DNA from: Guillardia theta CCMP2712
Lineage: Eukaryota; Cryptophyceae; Pyrenomonadales; Geminigeraceae
Length of the DNA stretch: 25,000 bases
Direction of reading: 5' to 3'
Assembly: GCF_000315625.1 (NCBI RefSeq)
Contig: NW_005434501.1
Location: 1 to 25,000 of the forward strand
Shown here: piece after piece, positions 8,245 through 17,097 of the stretch
Layout: each line of letters starts with the position of its first letter
Position numbering within the stretch: position 1 is the stretch's first letter
Program-made: the position numbers and the translations under genes
The notes under the pieces: model-generated
Seen by the model: the letters and a program-made list of their open reading frames with translations, nothing else
What the model was told of the DNA's origin: nothing
Database searches by the model: none

Positions 8245-9619
8245 ATGGCGGCCATGAAAGCGGCAATGGTCGTCATTATGGCGACACAGGTGAGAAGGAC
8301 AAGCACAATCCAATCTTGTTGAAAGCAAGCCATGTATTTATCAGTGTCCCTTTGTAGAATTCGAGGATGCAAAACTCTAGATTAATGCTTCAAAGCAATG
8401 CGTAGAGATTCGTTTTCACCACGCAATTTTTCATGTCACTGACAAGTTGAATGCGCAGGCTCACGCATTTTTTCAAGCTCCCTCGCTGCCCTTGCGTAGA
8501 GCCAGTAGTGTGCTCGCACCACGTGCTAGACCATTCAGAATGGCAGTTGTTGATGACAAGAAGGAAGTGAAAGAGTACTTCAACAATGAAGGATTTAATC
8601 GCTGGAGCAAGATTTACAGTGAAAGTGACGATGTCAATGCGGTTCAGAAGTTTATTCGTTCTGGACATCAGCAGACTATCGACAAGGAATGCTGTGTCCT
8701 GCAGGTTTGAAGCGTTGACATTCCTGGCAGGTTTTGGCCTGGATTCAGGAAGATGGAAGCGCTGCAAATGGACAGACTTTCTGCGATGCCGGATGCGGAG
8801 TTGGTTCGTTGGCTATTCCACTCGCTCAGATGGGAGCAAAGGTTATGCTTCCAAGTTTCGATTCTCGTCTTCCCTCGATCTTACTGATTTCGCAGGTTCG
8901 AGCCAGTGACATCAGTGAAGCCATGGCAAACGAGGGTGCCGCACGCGCCGCCAACATGTCTGAAGCAAACAAAAAGATGTTTTCTGTGTCCTGACTCTTT
9001 GGTCAGGGATCTTAAAGGATCTGTGACTTTTGAAACTGCAGATTTGGAGAGTTTAAATGGTTTTTTATGTATACTTTTACCTGAAACAACTGACTATCAT
9101 TGATAGGTTCTTATGACACTGTGACCTGCATTGATGTAAGAGCATCAAAAAATCATAACAGTTCATTCTCAGAGTTGATGACATGATCCAGGTCCTGATT
9201 CATTATCCCACTGAGAAGATGGACTCGATGGTTGGACACCTTTGTGACATTGCATGTGAGGAAATTCATGTCCAAATGTGCAATGCTGAGTGAATTAACA
9301 GCAAAGAGATTCATCATCTCCTTTGCTCCATTTACTCCATTCTATGCTGCTTTGAAATTCGTTGGCTCTTTAGCCCCAGGCCCATCCAAGGTTTGTCAAA
9401 GTCGCAAAGGCTGTCAACATCTTGAGTGACTTGCAGGCAACACGTGCCTACCTGCATGTCGAAAGTGACGTGGTGGCTGCTTTGGAGAAGAGAGGCAATT
9501 GACTAAGCTAAGATAAATCTGTGCAGTAATGGTCTTTGGCAGGATTCAAGGTGAAGCGATCGGAGATGACTGCTACCAATTTCTATTTCTCAAGACTTTT
9601 GGAAGCTGTCAAGGAGTAG
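8245..9619 (+). CDS. CHLM: Mg-protoporphyrin IX methyltransferase, plastid precursor
   Basis: SAM-dependent enzyme that methylates the ring-C propionate of Mg-protoporphyrin IX in chlorophyll synthesis inside the plastid. Exons 8245-8289, 8459-8686, 8731-8841, 8896-8957, 9007-9059, 9107-9135, 9192-9255, 9302-9390, 9437-9494 and 9543-9619 give 271 aa. Diagnostic blocks are EYFNNEGFNRWSKIY, SAM motif I CDAGCGVGSLAIPLA, ASDISEAM, DLESLNGSYDTVTCID, VLIHYP, RFIISFAP, PGPSKATRAYLH and the C-terminal TATNFYFSRLLEAV. The N-terminus (MAAMKAAMVVIMATQAHA, then FFQAPS with Arg-rich sequence) fits a signal peptide plus transit peptide with Phe at +1. Intron 2 (8687-8730) appears to be GA-AG: the GT alternative at 8705 would be a 26-nt intron and add six residues to a conserved block. 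The last intron (9495-9542) is GC-AG. The 54-nt intron at 8842 is in-frame and stop-free. Confidence 0.93.
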
Positions 9620-9900
9620 AAAGGAATATCAAAGCAGAAAGATTGCTGGCGCTGTTGCTTTTTTTCAATTGCCTAATTTGTTATTGAATTTACTTGATCT
9701 ATCTGCATTGTCAGGTGGTGTGATAATCTGCATTGTAATGACAACCCGACCAGCAATATCCTTGTCGAATGATCTGAGAGTCGTCACCCGAATTCAATTA
9801 CTTTGCGAAAATAGATTTCTCACGCTTTACCACTGAAGGACAGCCTGAACTTTCACATGACATTAACTTGATTTGAATCTCTTTTCTCGTGCAGCAAGCT
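9620..9900. other. Convergent 3' spacer
   Basis: Short, AT-leaning interval between the CHLM stop and the stop of the minus-strand SAP-domain gene. It should contain both 3' UTRs and polyadenylation sites. No additional gene or clear hairpin terminator is visible. Confidence 0.5.
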
Positions 9901-11105
9901 TTAGAAAAAAATCTTAGGAGGCTGGATATTGCGCAATTTCACAAAGTTCACCTTATCGGCCTCAGGTCCAGTGGCCACCACAGTGTGGCCAAACCTCTCA
10001 GCCCTTTTCAGACGTTTTGCTTCCTCCTCTGCAGAATTCTTGAAACACTCTCATGAATTTTCCATCAATGGATCAATCAGCAAACCTTAGACGATGAAGG
10101 AGAAGATTTGTTTGCCTGCAAGTTGATAAAATGTCACATAGTTCACAACAAGTATAAATTCCGCTACGTCTTGGAAACGCTCCATTCTAGCTTTAATTTT
10201 GTCTTCCTGGATCTTGAAAAGCGACGTGGTCATTTGCTATGCCGAATCATATCAAAGAATTTACCGATGCCAACGGCAAACCGAACTTGGCTGCGCGAGC
10301 TTTCAACTTGTCGTTGTTCAACTCTTCACTTGGCAATCCAAACTTGGCTGCGCGAGCTTTTCGGCGTTCATTCTCGTCCAAATCCAATGAGACGGGCTGT
10401 GGTTAATGGTAAGGTGAAAGAAGCATAAGAAGACGAATACAGGAAAGCAAGCAACAATCTACCAACTGACCTTACTAGTTCCATGAGCATTCGCTTCCGG
10501 AGCAGTAGGAGTAGTAGCCGCGGCAGCTGGAGCAGTTGCTGCAGCCTTACTTTCTGAATCTTCTGTTTTTGTGCTCGGCTCAGCTACTTTTTCTTTAGCA
10601 ACACCAGATTCAGCTGCAGTGGATTTCGCAGGAGCGGCAGATGGTTCTGAATTCTTATTCGCTTCATCGTTGGCAGGATTCTTCTCAGATGCCTCTACAA
10701 GTCTCTGTAAAAACAAATAGAGATTGATTCAGATATTGTGCCATAAATCTGGGTTGACTAACAACTACACTCATCGTACGCATTCAACATGCATGTCTGA
10801 AGCGACAAAAAATTAGATCTCAATCATTTAGGAATTCAACACTTTTTGCATTCGAATGAATCATCCAGCACTTCTGAAATGAACTCTGTTTCACTCTCCC
10901 ACAGCAACCCCTGCAAATCCCAGAGGAAGTGGGGAGGCATGGTAGAAACACCACACAAAAAGACGGCGATCATGAGAATGAGAGCAAATGACAGAATCAG
11001 CACCTGTACAAGCTCAGCCTTGGTACCAGAGGATGGGAGGCCTCGTTCCTTAAGCAGCTTCTGCAGCTCCGCTACCTTGAGCTTTCCTGCCTCAGACGCT
11101 TTCAT
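9901..11105 (-). CDS. SARNP: SAP-domain ribonucleoprotein (SARNP/Tho1/MOS11-like)
   Basis: Nuclear RNA/DNA-binding factor of the Tho1/SARNP/MOS11 family, linked to the TREX mRNA-export pathway. Exons in transcript order are 11105-11004, 10704-10471, 10396-10265, 10212-10168, 10115-10086 and 10038-9901, all in phase, giving 226 aa. The SAP domain is at the N-terminus (residues ~8-40: KLKVAELQKLLKERGLPS, then GTKAELVQRLVEA) and is split by the first intron. An Ala/Lys/Glu low-complexity linker follows. The C-terminal half has the family's short basic repeats: ARAAKFGLP twice, KARMERFQ, and RLKRAERFG. I chose the ATG at 11105, just before the SAP domain, as in other family members. Intron 1 is long for this window (299 nt); the others are 47-74 nt. 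The gene is convergent with CHLM. Confidence 0.88.
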
Positions 11106-11400
11106 TGCCGCCACACTACCAATACTACCTACCCCACCAATTCCACCCAGTGAATCCACCACCCTCTTTACTCGTCATCCACCCCCTGGACATCTACTCT
11201 CATGGGGTCCATTTCCTCTTCAAACCGTGGTGGATCAACCTTGAACTGACCCACCCCCTCTGTATCTGGCGCCACATGTACCCTACTCCATCAGCATTTG
11301 TTGATCCCACCCACCCCCTGCATTCCTTTCCGCGAGAGGTTCTCAGAATATTTTCAGTCAACTATGAGTGGCAGGATCAGTGACGCTCACTCCTATCACT
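11106..11400. repeat. C-rich degenerate repeat (ACCCACCCC words)
   Basis: A stretch with recurring CCACCC, CATCCACCCCCTGG and GACCCACCCCCT words at irregular spacing, giving spurious frames rich in Pro and His. Similar C-rich or G-rich tracts occur at about 13780-14070 and, on the opposite strand, about 21290-21530. It lies just upstream of the SAP-domain gene start and may overlap its promoter. Confidence 0.5.
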
Positions 11401-11780
11401 TTTTCAGTCAATAATCAGAGATACTTTGAGTAAAGATAGCTCGGACTGAGGTTCCCGGCTGTGTAGCGGCCGGTCACCGGAAGTTGATAGCCATGGCCCG
11501 GATTATTAGTATAGCCAGTTGGTGGGTTTCAAGTTTGGTTCTCGCCGCCCGGCTGTCTTTCAGGCCGGCGAGTGCCTACGGCACTGTCCGATCTCATATG
11601 ATATCGTTGCCGCGCAGAGAGTAACTTCAATGTGATAGTGGTGTCGGCGGTAGCCTGTGACTCTGATTTGCAGCTCCGACATAGGTCACCGTCCGTCAGG
11701 GGCCGGGCCGCAGTGGGTGACATCCTGGGCAGCGAGATCATGACGGTAGCATCTGCCGCAGCATTGCCGCGTGCCATGCA
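11401..11780. repeat. GC-rich dispersed repeat copy
   Basis: Contains ACTTTGAGTAA (11423-11433) and CCGGTCACCG (11470-11479), both also found in the large GC block near 20120-20850. It also has a TTTGGTTCTCGC word near 11533, shared with about 20690. CCGG-rich words run to about 11750. Open frames are not protein-like. It is probably a decayed member of a GC-rich mobile or satellite family. Confidence 0.6.
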
Positions 11781-11917
11781 CTGACTCTCAAGAACTTGAG
11801 GAGGAGAAGTCGGAAGAAGGAGGAGAAGTGAACGGCGGTCCGACGGCGGACATGCCAGGCTCAGGGGCCACGCTAAGACACATGTTGTAGACTGAGAGCG
11901 ATTACGATGTGCCTTGA

Positions 11918-12310
11918 ATGGTTTGTGTCAGGCAAGGAAGGCTACGACTTGCGCCCCTTATTGCACTATCTCATTTTCTAACACCATCGCAATGGGCTGC
12001 AGGTCTGACTCCGAGTCGCAGTGCACGTCCACCACCTCAACAACCAAGGCCCCTCTGTGCTGGCAGCTACGTTAAGAAGTTGTATGGCGACATGTGTGTG
12101 GACGCCAACGGCATGCTAGACTCACTGATCGCAAGTTCGAAGACAAGCGGTGCATGCAGCGATGCCGCAGGCTGCATCGACTCTCTCAGCGTGGCGCCGA
12201 GCACCACTCCGACGAAGAGCATAAGCCATTCAGCATACAGCTTCGCATCCCTGCCCCTAGTTCTCTTGGTTGCGGCTGTGGGTCTGGTGTGGAGCGGCAC
12301 TGGCATGTAG
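11918..12310 (+). CDS. Doubtful ORF with C-terminal hydrophobic segment
   Basis: A 130-codon frame from ATG. The last 25 residues are hydrophobic (LPLVLLVAAVGLVWSG) after a Ser/Thr-rich stretch, and the middle has spaced Cys residues (GDMCVDANG, SGACSDAAGC). This would fit the end of a secreted or GPI-anchored protein, but the N-terminal half looks like translated repeat DNA and there is no homologue I recognise. It may be the last exon of a degenerate gene inside the repeat island. Confidence 0.2.
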   Translation: MVCVRQGRLRLAPLIALSHFLTPSQWAAGLTPSRSARPPPQQPRPLCAGSYVKKLYGDMCVDANGMLDSLIASSKTSGACSDAAGCIDSLSVAPSTTPTKSISHSAYSFASLPLVLLVAAVGLVWSGTGM

Positions 12311-12368
12311 TGGCAAGAGCCTGGGAGGGGTCCGTGGCTCGGTTTCTGCCAAGATTTCAATTGTTGTC

Positions 12369-12560
12369 AACGTGCGTTGTATGTATTCGCTTTCCATCGT
12401 AGAATGAGTAACAATGTGTTGCCTTGCAGATTTCCATGTAATGGGAGATCGATTCAAGAAAATTACATAGCTCACTGTCGAGTTGCCGGTAAGCTTGCAA
12501 TCTGCATCTGAACTGTCTGAAAAAGCATATAGTTGCATCCAATCATGACTAATTTCATCC
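12369..12560 (-). mobile_element. Ty1/copia retrotransposon relic (RNase H end of Pol)
   Basis: The minus-strand frame contains the Ty1/copia RNase H signature: FSDSSDADCKLTGNSTVSYV followed by FLNRSPITWKSARQ and THSTMESEYI. These correspond to the family pattern of a YSDADWAG-like block, SGYVFFL, PISWKSKRQ and ST-EAEY. The frame stays open on both sides, but flanking residues no longer resemble Pol, and I see no reverse transcriptase, integrase or LTR nearby. It is therefore a short decayed fragment. It lies in the repeat island between two gene blocks. Confidence 0.75.
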
Positions 12561-13475
12561 TGTTTCGTGATCTTATTCGTAGGCGTACACTTTGTGCGGT
12601 GGCAGAGCCAGCAAGAATACTGACGGCGTCTGGCTCGGTACCATCGCCGATCATCGTGAGACTCACTCATCATGAGACTCACACGGGGTTCGGCAGGCTG
12701 AGTGCTGCCGGCAGAAAGGCCCATCATGGTAGCCCTAGCCAAAGCTACAAATGGTTCACAGTAATGACCCCGAGGATCCCATGTTCGTCTTGTTGCAGAT
12801 ATGGGTTCAACCACTTCACTTATTACTCGGCAGGCTTATGTATCTATGCCACGGTATACCATGATCCCCTCGGAGGTACAGGCCTCACGCTCCAGCTCCT
12901 CATCCCAGCTTTGTTGATTGCAACTTAGGGCGCTCCAAGGTGCCTTGGAACCGTTGAGCCTACTATATATGTTCTGCCGTTCTGCCAAACACAGCGATCG
13001 AAGCCTTGCCTCGAATCCTGGGCTCCAGATTCGTATTGCTCGTCGACTTCATCACTTGCCCCACCGTTGTGGTCCTCGTTGCCACCTTTTTCTTGGATCA
13101 ATATGCTTTGAAAAACTTGGAAAGCCCTCTGTCCAATCCCATTCAAGAACTCTCAACATCTGGCTTCCCCTCCCACTTGCTCCCCTTTCCATAGAGCAAT
13201 TGGCTCTGCTCGCCTGATGTTCCAGGTTTTCGTATGGTTGTCCGGATATCTCAACCTCGACCTTTCCATCCCTCTTTTTGTTTCTGCGTTTCTTCTTGCC
13301 AGCAGACTTAGGCTTTGATTCAGCTTTCACACACACGGTCTCTCCTACTGCCTCTTTGCAAGTCTCTCCCGGCCTGCTGTCTTCTCCACATCCTCTTCCC
13401 TGTTTCTGTCTGGCCAACACATCCCTAGCTCTAGATTCGAGCCTCCGTTGAGGGTCAGATTTGAATAGCAAATCA
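12561..13475. other. Repeat-island spacer, no convincing gene
   Basis: Several overlapping frames are open on both strands, but none has a recognisable domain. On the minus strand, about 13200-13400 encodes a Lys/Arg-rich segment (PKSAGKKKRRNKKRDGK) that could be a relic exon. No LTRs or inverted repeats were identified by eye. Confidence 0.35.
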
Positions 13476-13560
13476 CAGCGGCCGGTCCCGGGCCGGCAGC
13501 AGGGCCGAGGCACTACTGCGGCAGTCAGAGTCAAGTGAAGTTTTTACTCATCAACTGAGG
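13476..13560. repeat. GC-rich dispersed repeat fragment
   Basis: CGGCCGGTCCCGGGCCGGCAG followed by GTCAAGTGAAGTTTTTACTCA. This is like the inverse of the 20826-20860 boundary (TGACTTCACTTTGAGTAA). A GC block bordered by a TTACTCA-type word is the pattern seen in the larger copies, so I read this as a truncated family member. Confidence 0.5.
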
Positions 13561-13950
13561 GGGTGCGGTTGGATGCAACAGAATTCTGCAAATATAGCTC
13601 TCCTTTTGAGGGATAAAACTCAAAACTATTCAATTCTATAGTTTTGGTTTTTACTTGAACTTAAATATCTTATAATCTGTACCATATTTATACTTCCATT
13701 ATAACTTTGAAATACAAATATTATACAAATATTATGTAAAAACATTTTGAAAGTCAAGTGGCACCACAACCAAAAGATTGGCCATGCTCACCCATTCCTT
13801 CATACCCCAAGATTGCCATACCCCCCTGAGTTTTGCACCACCCCTCCTTGAAGTCTCCTTCGGTACCCACCCCCGTGGAACAATCCTATCATAGCCTTTT
13901 TGAACTACCCCCACCCGAAGAATCTCAATCAACAGGAGACTCTGTACCTG
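13561..13950. other. AT-rich then C-rich spacer
   Basis: About 13600-13745 is strongly AT-rich, with the direct repeat ACAAATATTAT at 13714 and 13725. From about 13760 the sequence changes to C-rich degenerate words (ACCCC, CCACCCC). No gene is visible. Confidence 0.5.
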
Positions 13951-13979
13951 GTTTAGGGTTTAGGGGTTTAGGGTTTAGG
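13951..13979. repeat. Interstitial telomere repeat, inverted
   Basis: Four TTTAGGG-type units (one with an extra G) in the G-rich orientation, opposite to the terminal CCCTAAA array. A chromosome-internal telomere stretch in this orientation points to an old end fusion, a telomere-templated break repair, or insertion with a mobile element. Confidence 0.9.
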
Positions 13980-14137
13980 CTCGAAGTTCATCCTCGTACC
14001 CCTCCAAAACCACCCAACCCTTTGTGCTTTACCACCTGCAACAGAAAGTACCCCCACGATCCAGCACCCACCACCTACCCCATCGCGCTGGTAATGAGAG
14101 TGTCGCCAAACAAGGAAGGAATAAAGGGGGAGATAAA

Positions 14138-15298
14138 ATGGCATTGGGGCCGCCAAGGTTCTGCATGGGAGAGGCGATACAGCCGCTGCGATTTTGCGCG
14201 TGTGGGCTGATGGACATCGCTGGCGGCTTCAGGTCCTTTCATGTTGCTTATTCTGACAGCAAGTGTATGTTTGATCCCTATATCAGTTAGTTAAGAGGGC
14301 ACAGTTTGTAGTTTGTCTTCATGTGTGACAACTTGCTTTTGGTCTTTTCAAATTTATCATTGGGACAAAGCTTTCGCAGCTGAAATGAAACACGCAGATT
14401 GTTGTGTATATTCTTTTTGACTTGGAGCGTCGTGGGCTTCATCATGTCGTGCTCTAACCTAACAAGGAGCGAATCGGCGTGGCATGAAAATGGAGTGTTC
14501 AGCACTCATGCAGTCAGCACGATTCGGGTCCTCATTCATTTGTTTTCTATTTGCAATCAGATGATGGGATTGATGGCACATGCAAAGAAAGATGTAAGCA
14601 CACAATTTGCAACCGTATACTGGATTGAAGTGCGAACAGGTCAAAAAAGCTGACATGCACTTCTGGGGTTGGATTGTCTACACAGTCCTTTGCATTTTTC
14701 TTGAAATATTCCGTCTTTCAACCATGTAGTACCCATTTATAGATTATGTGTAGTGCATGTTAACATGGTTGTTATAGAAGCGCGGACGTGAAATCCTTCA
14801 GCGAAGGATCACTGGATCATTGCTTGAGCATGTTCACAAACTCCACAGATACAGACCCGAGGGTGCGGATCGATGCTCACGCTTTTCTCATTTCTAACTT
14901 GACTCCAGGTGATTGCTTGCATGGAGTATGACTCTACTTATTACAAATCCTTCGCTTACTTCTATGGAATATTTTATTTGTTTCTTGGCCTGGGATTGAA
15001 TGCCTATTTCGCATTGGTTGCGAGATCGTACTGGTACTACTTGCATGACGATCGTCTCGTCGCTCTCGGCCAATCTATTCAGGATGAATCTCTCATTCCT
15101 CTGACTCCGCTAGAACAGCAAGCACTCGGCGGGGTATGAGCTGTAGCTGCATTTATGGGACCTCACCTTTTTAATGGCAGGATGGAAACGTCTATGTGAA
15201 GATGGACAATCTGTTTGGACACAGCAGGAATTGGTGATGCTGGTATATCATACGCAACAATATTGTTCACTTGTGAACGTTACGGCAGCCCGTGTTGA
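14138..15298 (+). CDS. Multi-pass membrane protein of unknown family
   Basis: Exons 14138-14262, 14398-14593, 14640-14725, 14778-14862, 14909-15133, 15181-15233 and 15289-15298 all splice in phase with GT-AG introns, giving about 259 aa. If the last intron is not removed, the protein stops at 15236 with one fewer residue after the Asn. Hydrophobic segments: LLCIFFLTWSVVGFIM (near residue 45), a weaker one around VLIHLFSICNQMMGLM, WGWIVYTVLCIFLEIF, and FAYFYGIFYLFLGLGLNAYF followed by ALVARSYWYYL. Between the third and fourth lies a polar loop with two Cys and an N-glycosylation sequon (NSTD). The tail is soluble and acidic. The layout of about four membrane spans is tetraspan-like, but I see no tetraspanin CCG signature and name no family. 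Confidence 0.68.
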
Positions 15299-15790
15299 AC
15301 GAAGTCATATTTTTTTTCTTGGGAGAAGATTTGGTTTTCCTCGTGGAAGTTGCACGGAAACCATATTTAGTTCATGCATCTTATCTGATGAAGTCACAGT
15401 CCGCAACTCAGGACCAGATCGGCATGATAGCATTTGTTCGAATCTTGCAGGTGTCAACAAGAGCCTCTAGTGCTTTTTTGTGTATCATAAATCTCTAAGC
15501 AGTAAAATCAACCGATGAATTCATGTCTGGCAAGATATTGCGAATACTAACGTGATGGATCGTTCAAATGATAAGAATGGGTGATATTGTAGAATTGTGC
15601 TGTAATTTTAGTGGAAGAAAGTAAGTCAGCGATACTGCAAGCTTAAACCCTTGTAGTCGAAGACACAGGCTATGCATGATTAATAGGCTGTAAAGAAAAC
15701 AAAGTACACTATGACGTTTCATGTAATCTCGTCGACGAGATAGAAATCATGAGAGCTATGACAATGAAATCGAGGACTTCCATTCCAATC
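15299..15790. other. Convergent spacer, no supported gene
   Basis: It lies between the ends of the membrane-protein gene and the minus-strand hydratase gene. A frame is open to about 15498 with hydrophobic residues from a T-run, but it would need a splice out of phase with the upstream gene, so I treat it as 3' UTR or chance. Confidence 0.4.
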
Positions 15791-16713
15791 TCATGAAAGT
15801 ATCGTCGTCGAAACATCGGGAAATCCGGAAAATTTTGCGACCACTTGATCATTGGCCTTGAAGGACAATGTCTTGCATGTGGCTCCTGTAATCACCAGCT
15901 GATCTTTTCGCAGTGAGTGTCCGCGGCCATGCAGACGATTCACAAACCAGGTCAGACTCTCGATTGGGCCGCCAGCCGGGCATGCGTTACCCTTGCCCTC
16001 AGCCGCTACCCCGCTGTTGATGCAGATCTTGGATTCTACAGCTGCTAGGCTCGCTGGTGTGAACATGCTGGCTTCAAACCTCTCTCCCAGCACAACTCCT
16101 CCTGTCATGAGCGCGTCGTTGAACTTTGCCAGGGGAGTCAACCTGGCATTGAGCTCAGGCGTCATCCTTCTACCACAGCACTCAATCACAGGACGGACAG
16201 CTCCCACTGCCGACCAAACTTCATCAAGAGTGTACGGCATTGAGCTGTCACGTGGTGGAAGATCTCTGGAGATGATGACGCCAATCTGCCAAGACATTGT
16301 GAGAAAAGTAGGTTTAATAGAGAGTGAGGGAGGGGGAGGGGGAGGGAGGGAGGGAGGGAGGGAGTGGGAGGAAAAGGGAGGGAGGGGGAGGGAGGGAGAG
16401 CTCCGCTCACCTCGGCCTCAAGGGTATGCATGTTGAAAGCTGATTGTGACATCGACAATGAATTTTCAACCACGAATTTGTTAAAAATTGGCGCATAGAT
16501 TGCAACTTCTCCCTCAGCACCAGCAGCTCCAAGTTTGTACCCGGCGATTCCGCCAAAGTCAGACTCAGCAAGAGGATGGCTCATCATCTCCTCGTGTGTG
16601 GAATACATGCTCTCAACATCAGCTGGAGCTGCTGGCATGTCCGACTCTCGTTCAATCCATTGTCTCCTTGCCCAGGCACTCATAAATGTATCCGCCGCCT
16701 TCTTCGCTGCCAT
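15791..16713 (-). CDS. 2-keto-4-pentenoate hydratase-like protein (FAH superfamily)
   Basis: Two exons in transcript order, 16713-16411 and 16285-15791, give 265 aa, about the usual length for MhpD-type hydratases. Family blocks: GGIAGYKLGAA, the metal-binding E-x-E motif (HTLEAE followed by IGVIISRDLP, spanning the splice junction), TLDEVWSAVGAVRPVIE with the third Glu, GGVVLGERF, and the C-terminal SGVAAEGKGNACPAGGPIES then WFVNRLHGRGHSLRKDQLVI. Members hydrate 2-hydroxypenta-2,4-dienoate-like acids or decarboxylate related oxoacids; the true substrate cannot be read here. After the third Glu the usual IVDSR is CCGRR. The intron (16286-16410) is a nearly pure GGGA tract on the plus strand. 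No clear targeting peptide is present. The start has a long divergent spacer shared with the ankyrin gene. Confidence 0.85.
16318..16401. repeat. GGGA microsatellite inside the hydratase intron
   Basis: A run of GGGA/GGGGA units about 85 bp long fills most of the single intron of the hydratase gene. On the transcribed strand it is pyrimidine-rich (TCCC) and leads into the acceptor site, so it may act as an oversized polypyrimidine tract. Confidence 0.9.
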
Positions 16714-17097
16714 TTTCCCCCAAACCTTGAGTTGCAGTAGTTGCAGCTGTTGCAGCTGTAACTGTAGTTGGGATGCAACATTGGAGATGAGTGGGGACGA
16801 GGGCAGAAAACAACGGCTGGAAAATCGGCTGTGTGCAGAGCAAGGATGAGGCTCACGAAGAGCGGCATGCTTGAAGGTGATGAAACAGCTACCATGAAGG
16901 AAAGTTGATGTTCATCTCAAGTTTCCATTACCACTGGGAGTGAGATAGTCCATGCTCAATCAAAACTCCTTTGACCTTCATACAAGCTCGACTCTTGAGG
17001 AAGGGGGAAAAAGAATGCAGATAGCACTCGTCAAGACTTTCTGAGAGTGTTCTCTTCGACAACCTGCAAATTACACTGAGTTGAGCCTTTCCTAAGC
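16714..17097. promoter_or_regulatory. Divergent intergenic region (hydratase / ankyrin genes)
   Basis: 384 bp between two start codons pointing away from each other, so both promoters should be here. Near 16730-16770 there is a short repetitive stretch of GTTGCAG/AGTTGCA words (CAGCTGTTGCAGCTG), close to the hydratase start. No TATA box is obvious. Confidence 0.4.

Noticed and set aside
8705-8730. A 26-nt GT-AG intron in CHLM
   Set aside because: It is possible by sequence, but it would be far shorter than the others and insert six residues in a conserved block; the 44-nt GA-AG reading fits homologues better.
8986-9006. A 21-nt intron near GTGTCC in CHLM
   Set aside because: It gives a stop in the next exon. 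A 49-nt canonical intron starting at 8958 restores both frame and the expected spacing before DLESL.
13052-13534. A minus-strand 160-codon frame with a Lys/Arg-rich centre
   Set aside because: It runs into the GC repeat block, has no recognised domain and no supporting splice context; noted only as a possible relic exon.
14863-14908. A GA-AG intron in the membrane-protein gene
   Set aside because: On re-reading the upstream exon in the correct phase, a normal GTGCGG donor at 14863 joins in frame.
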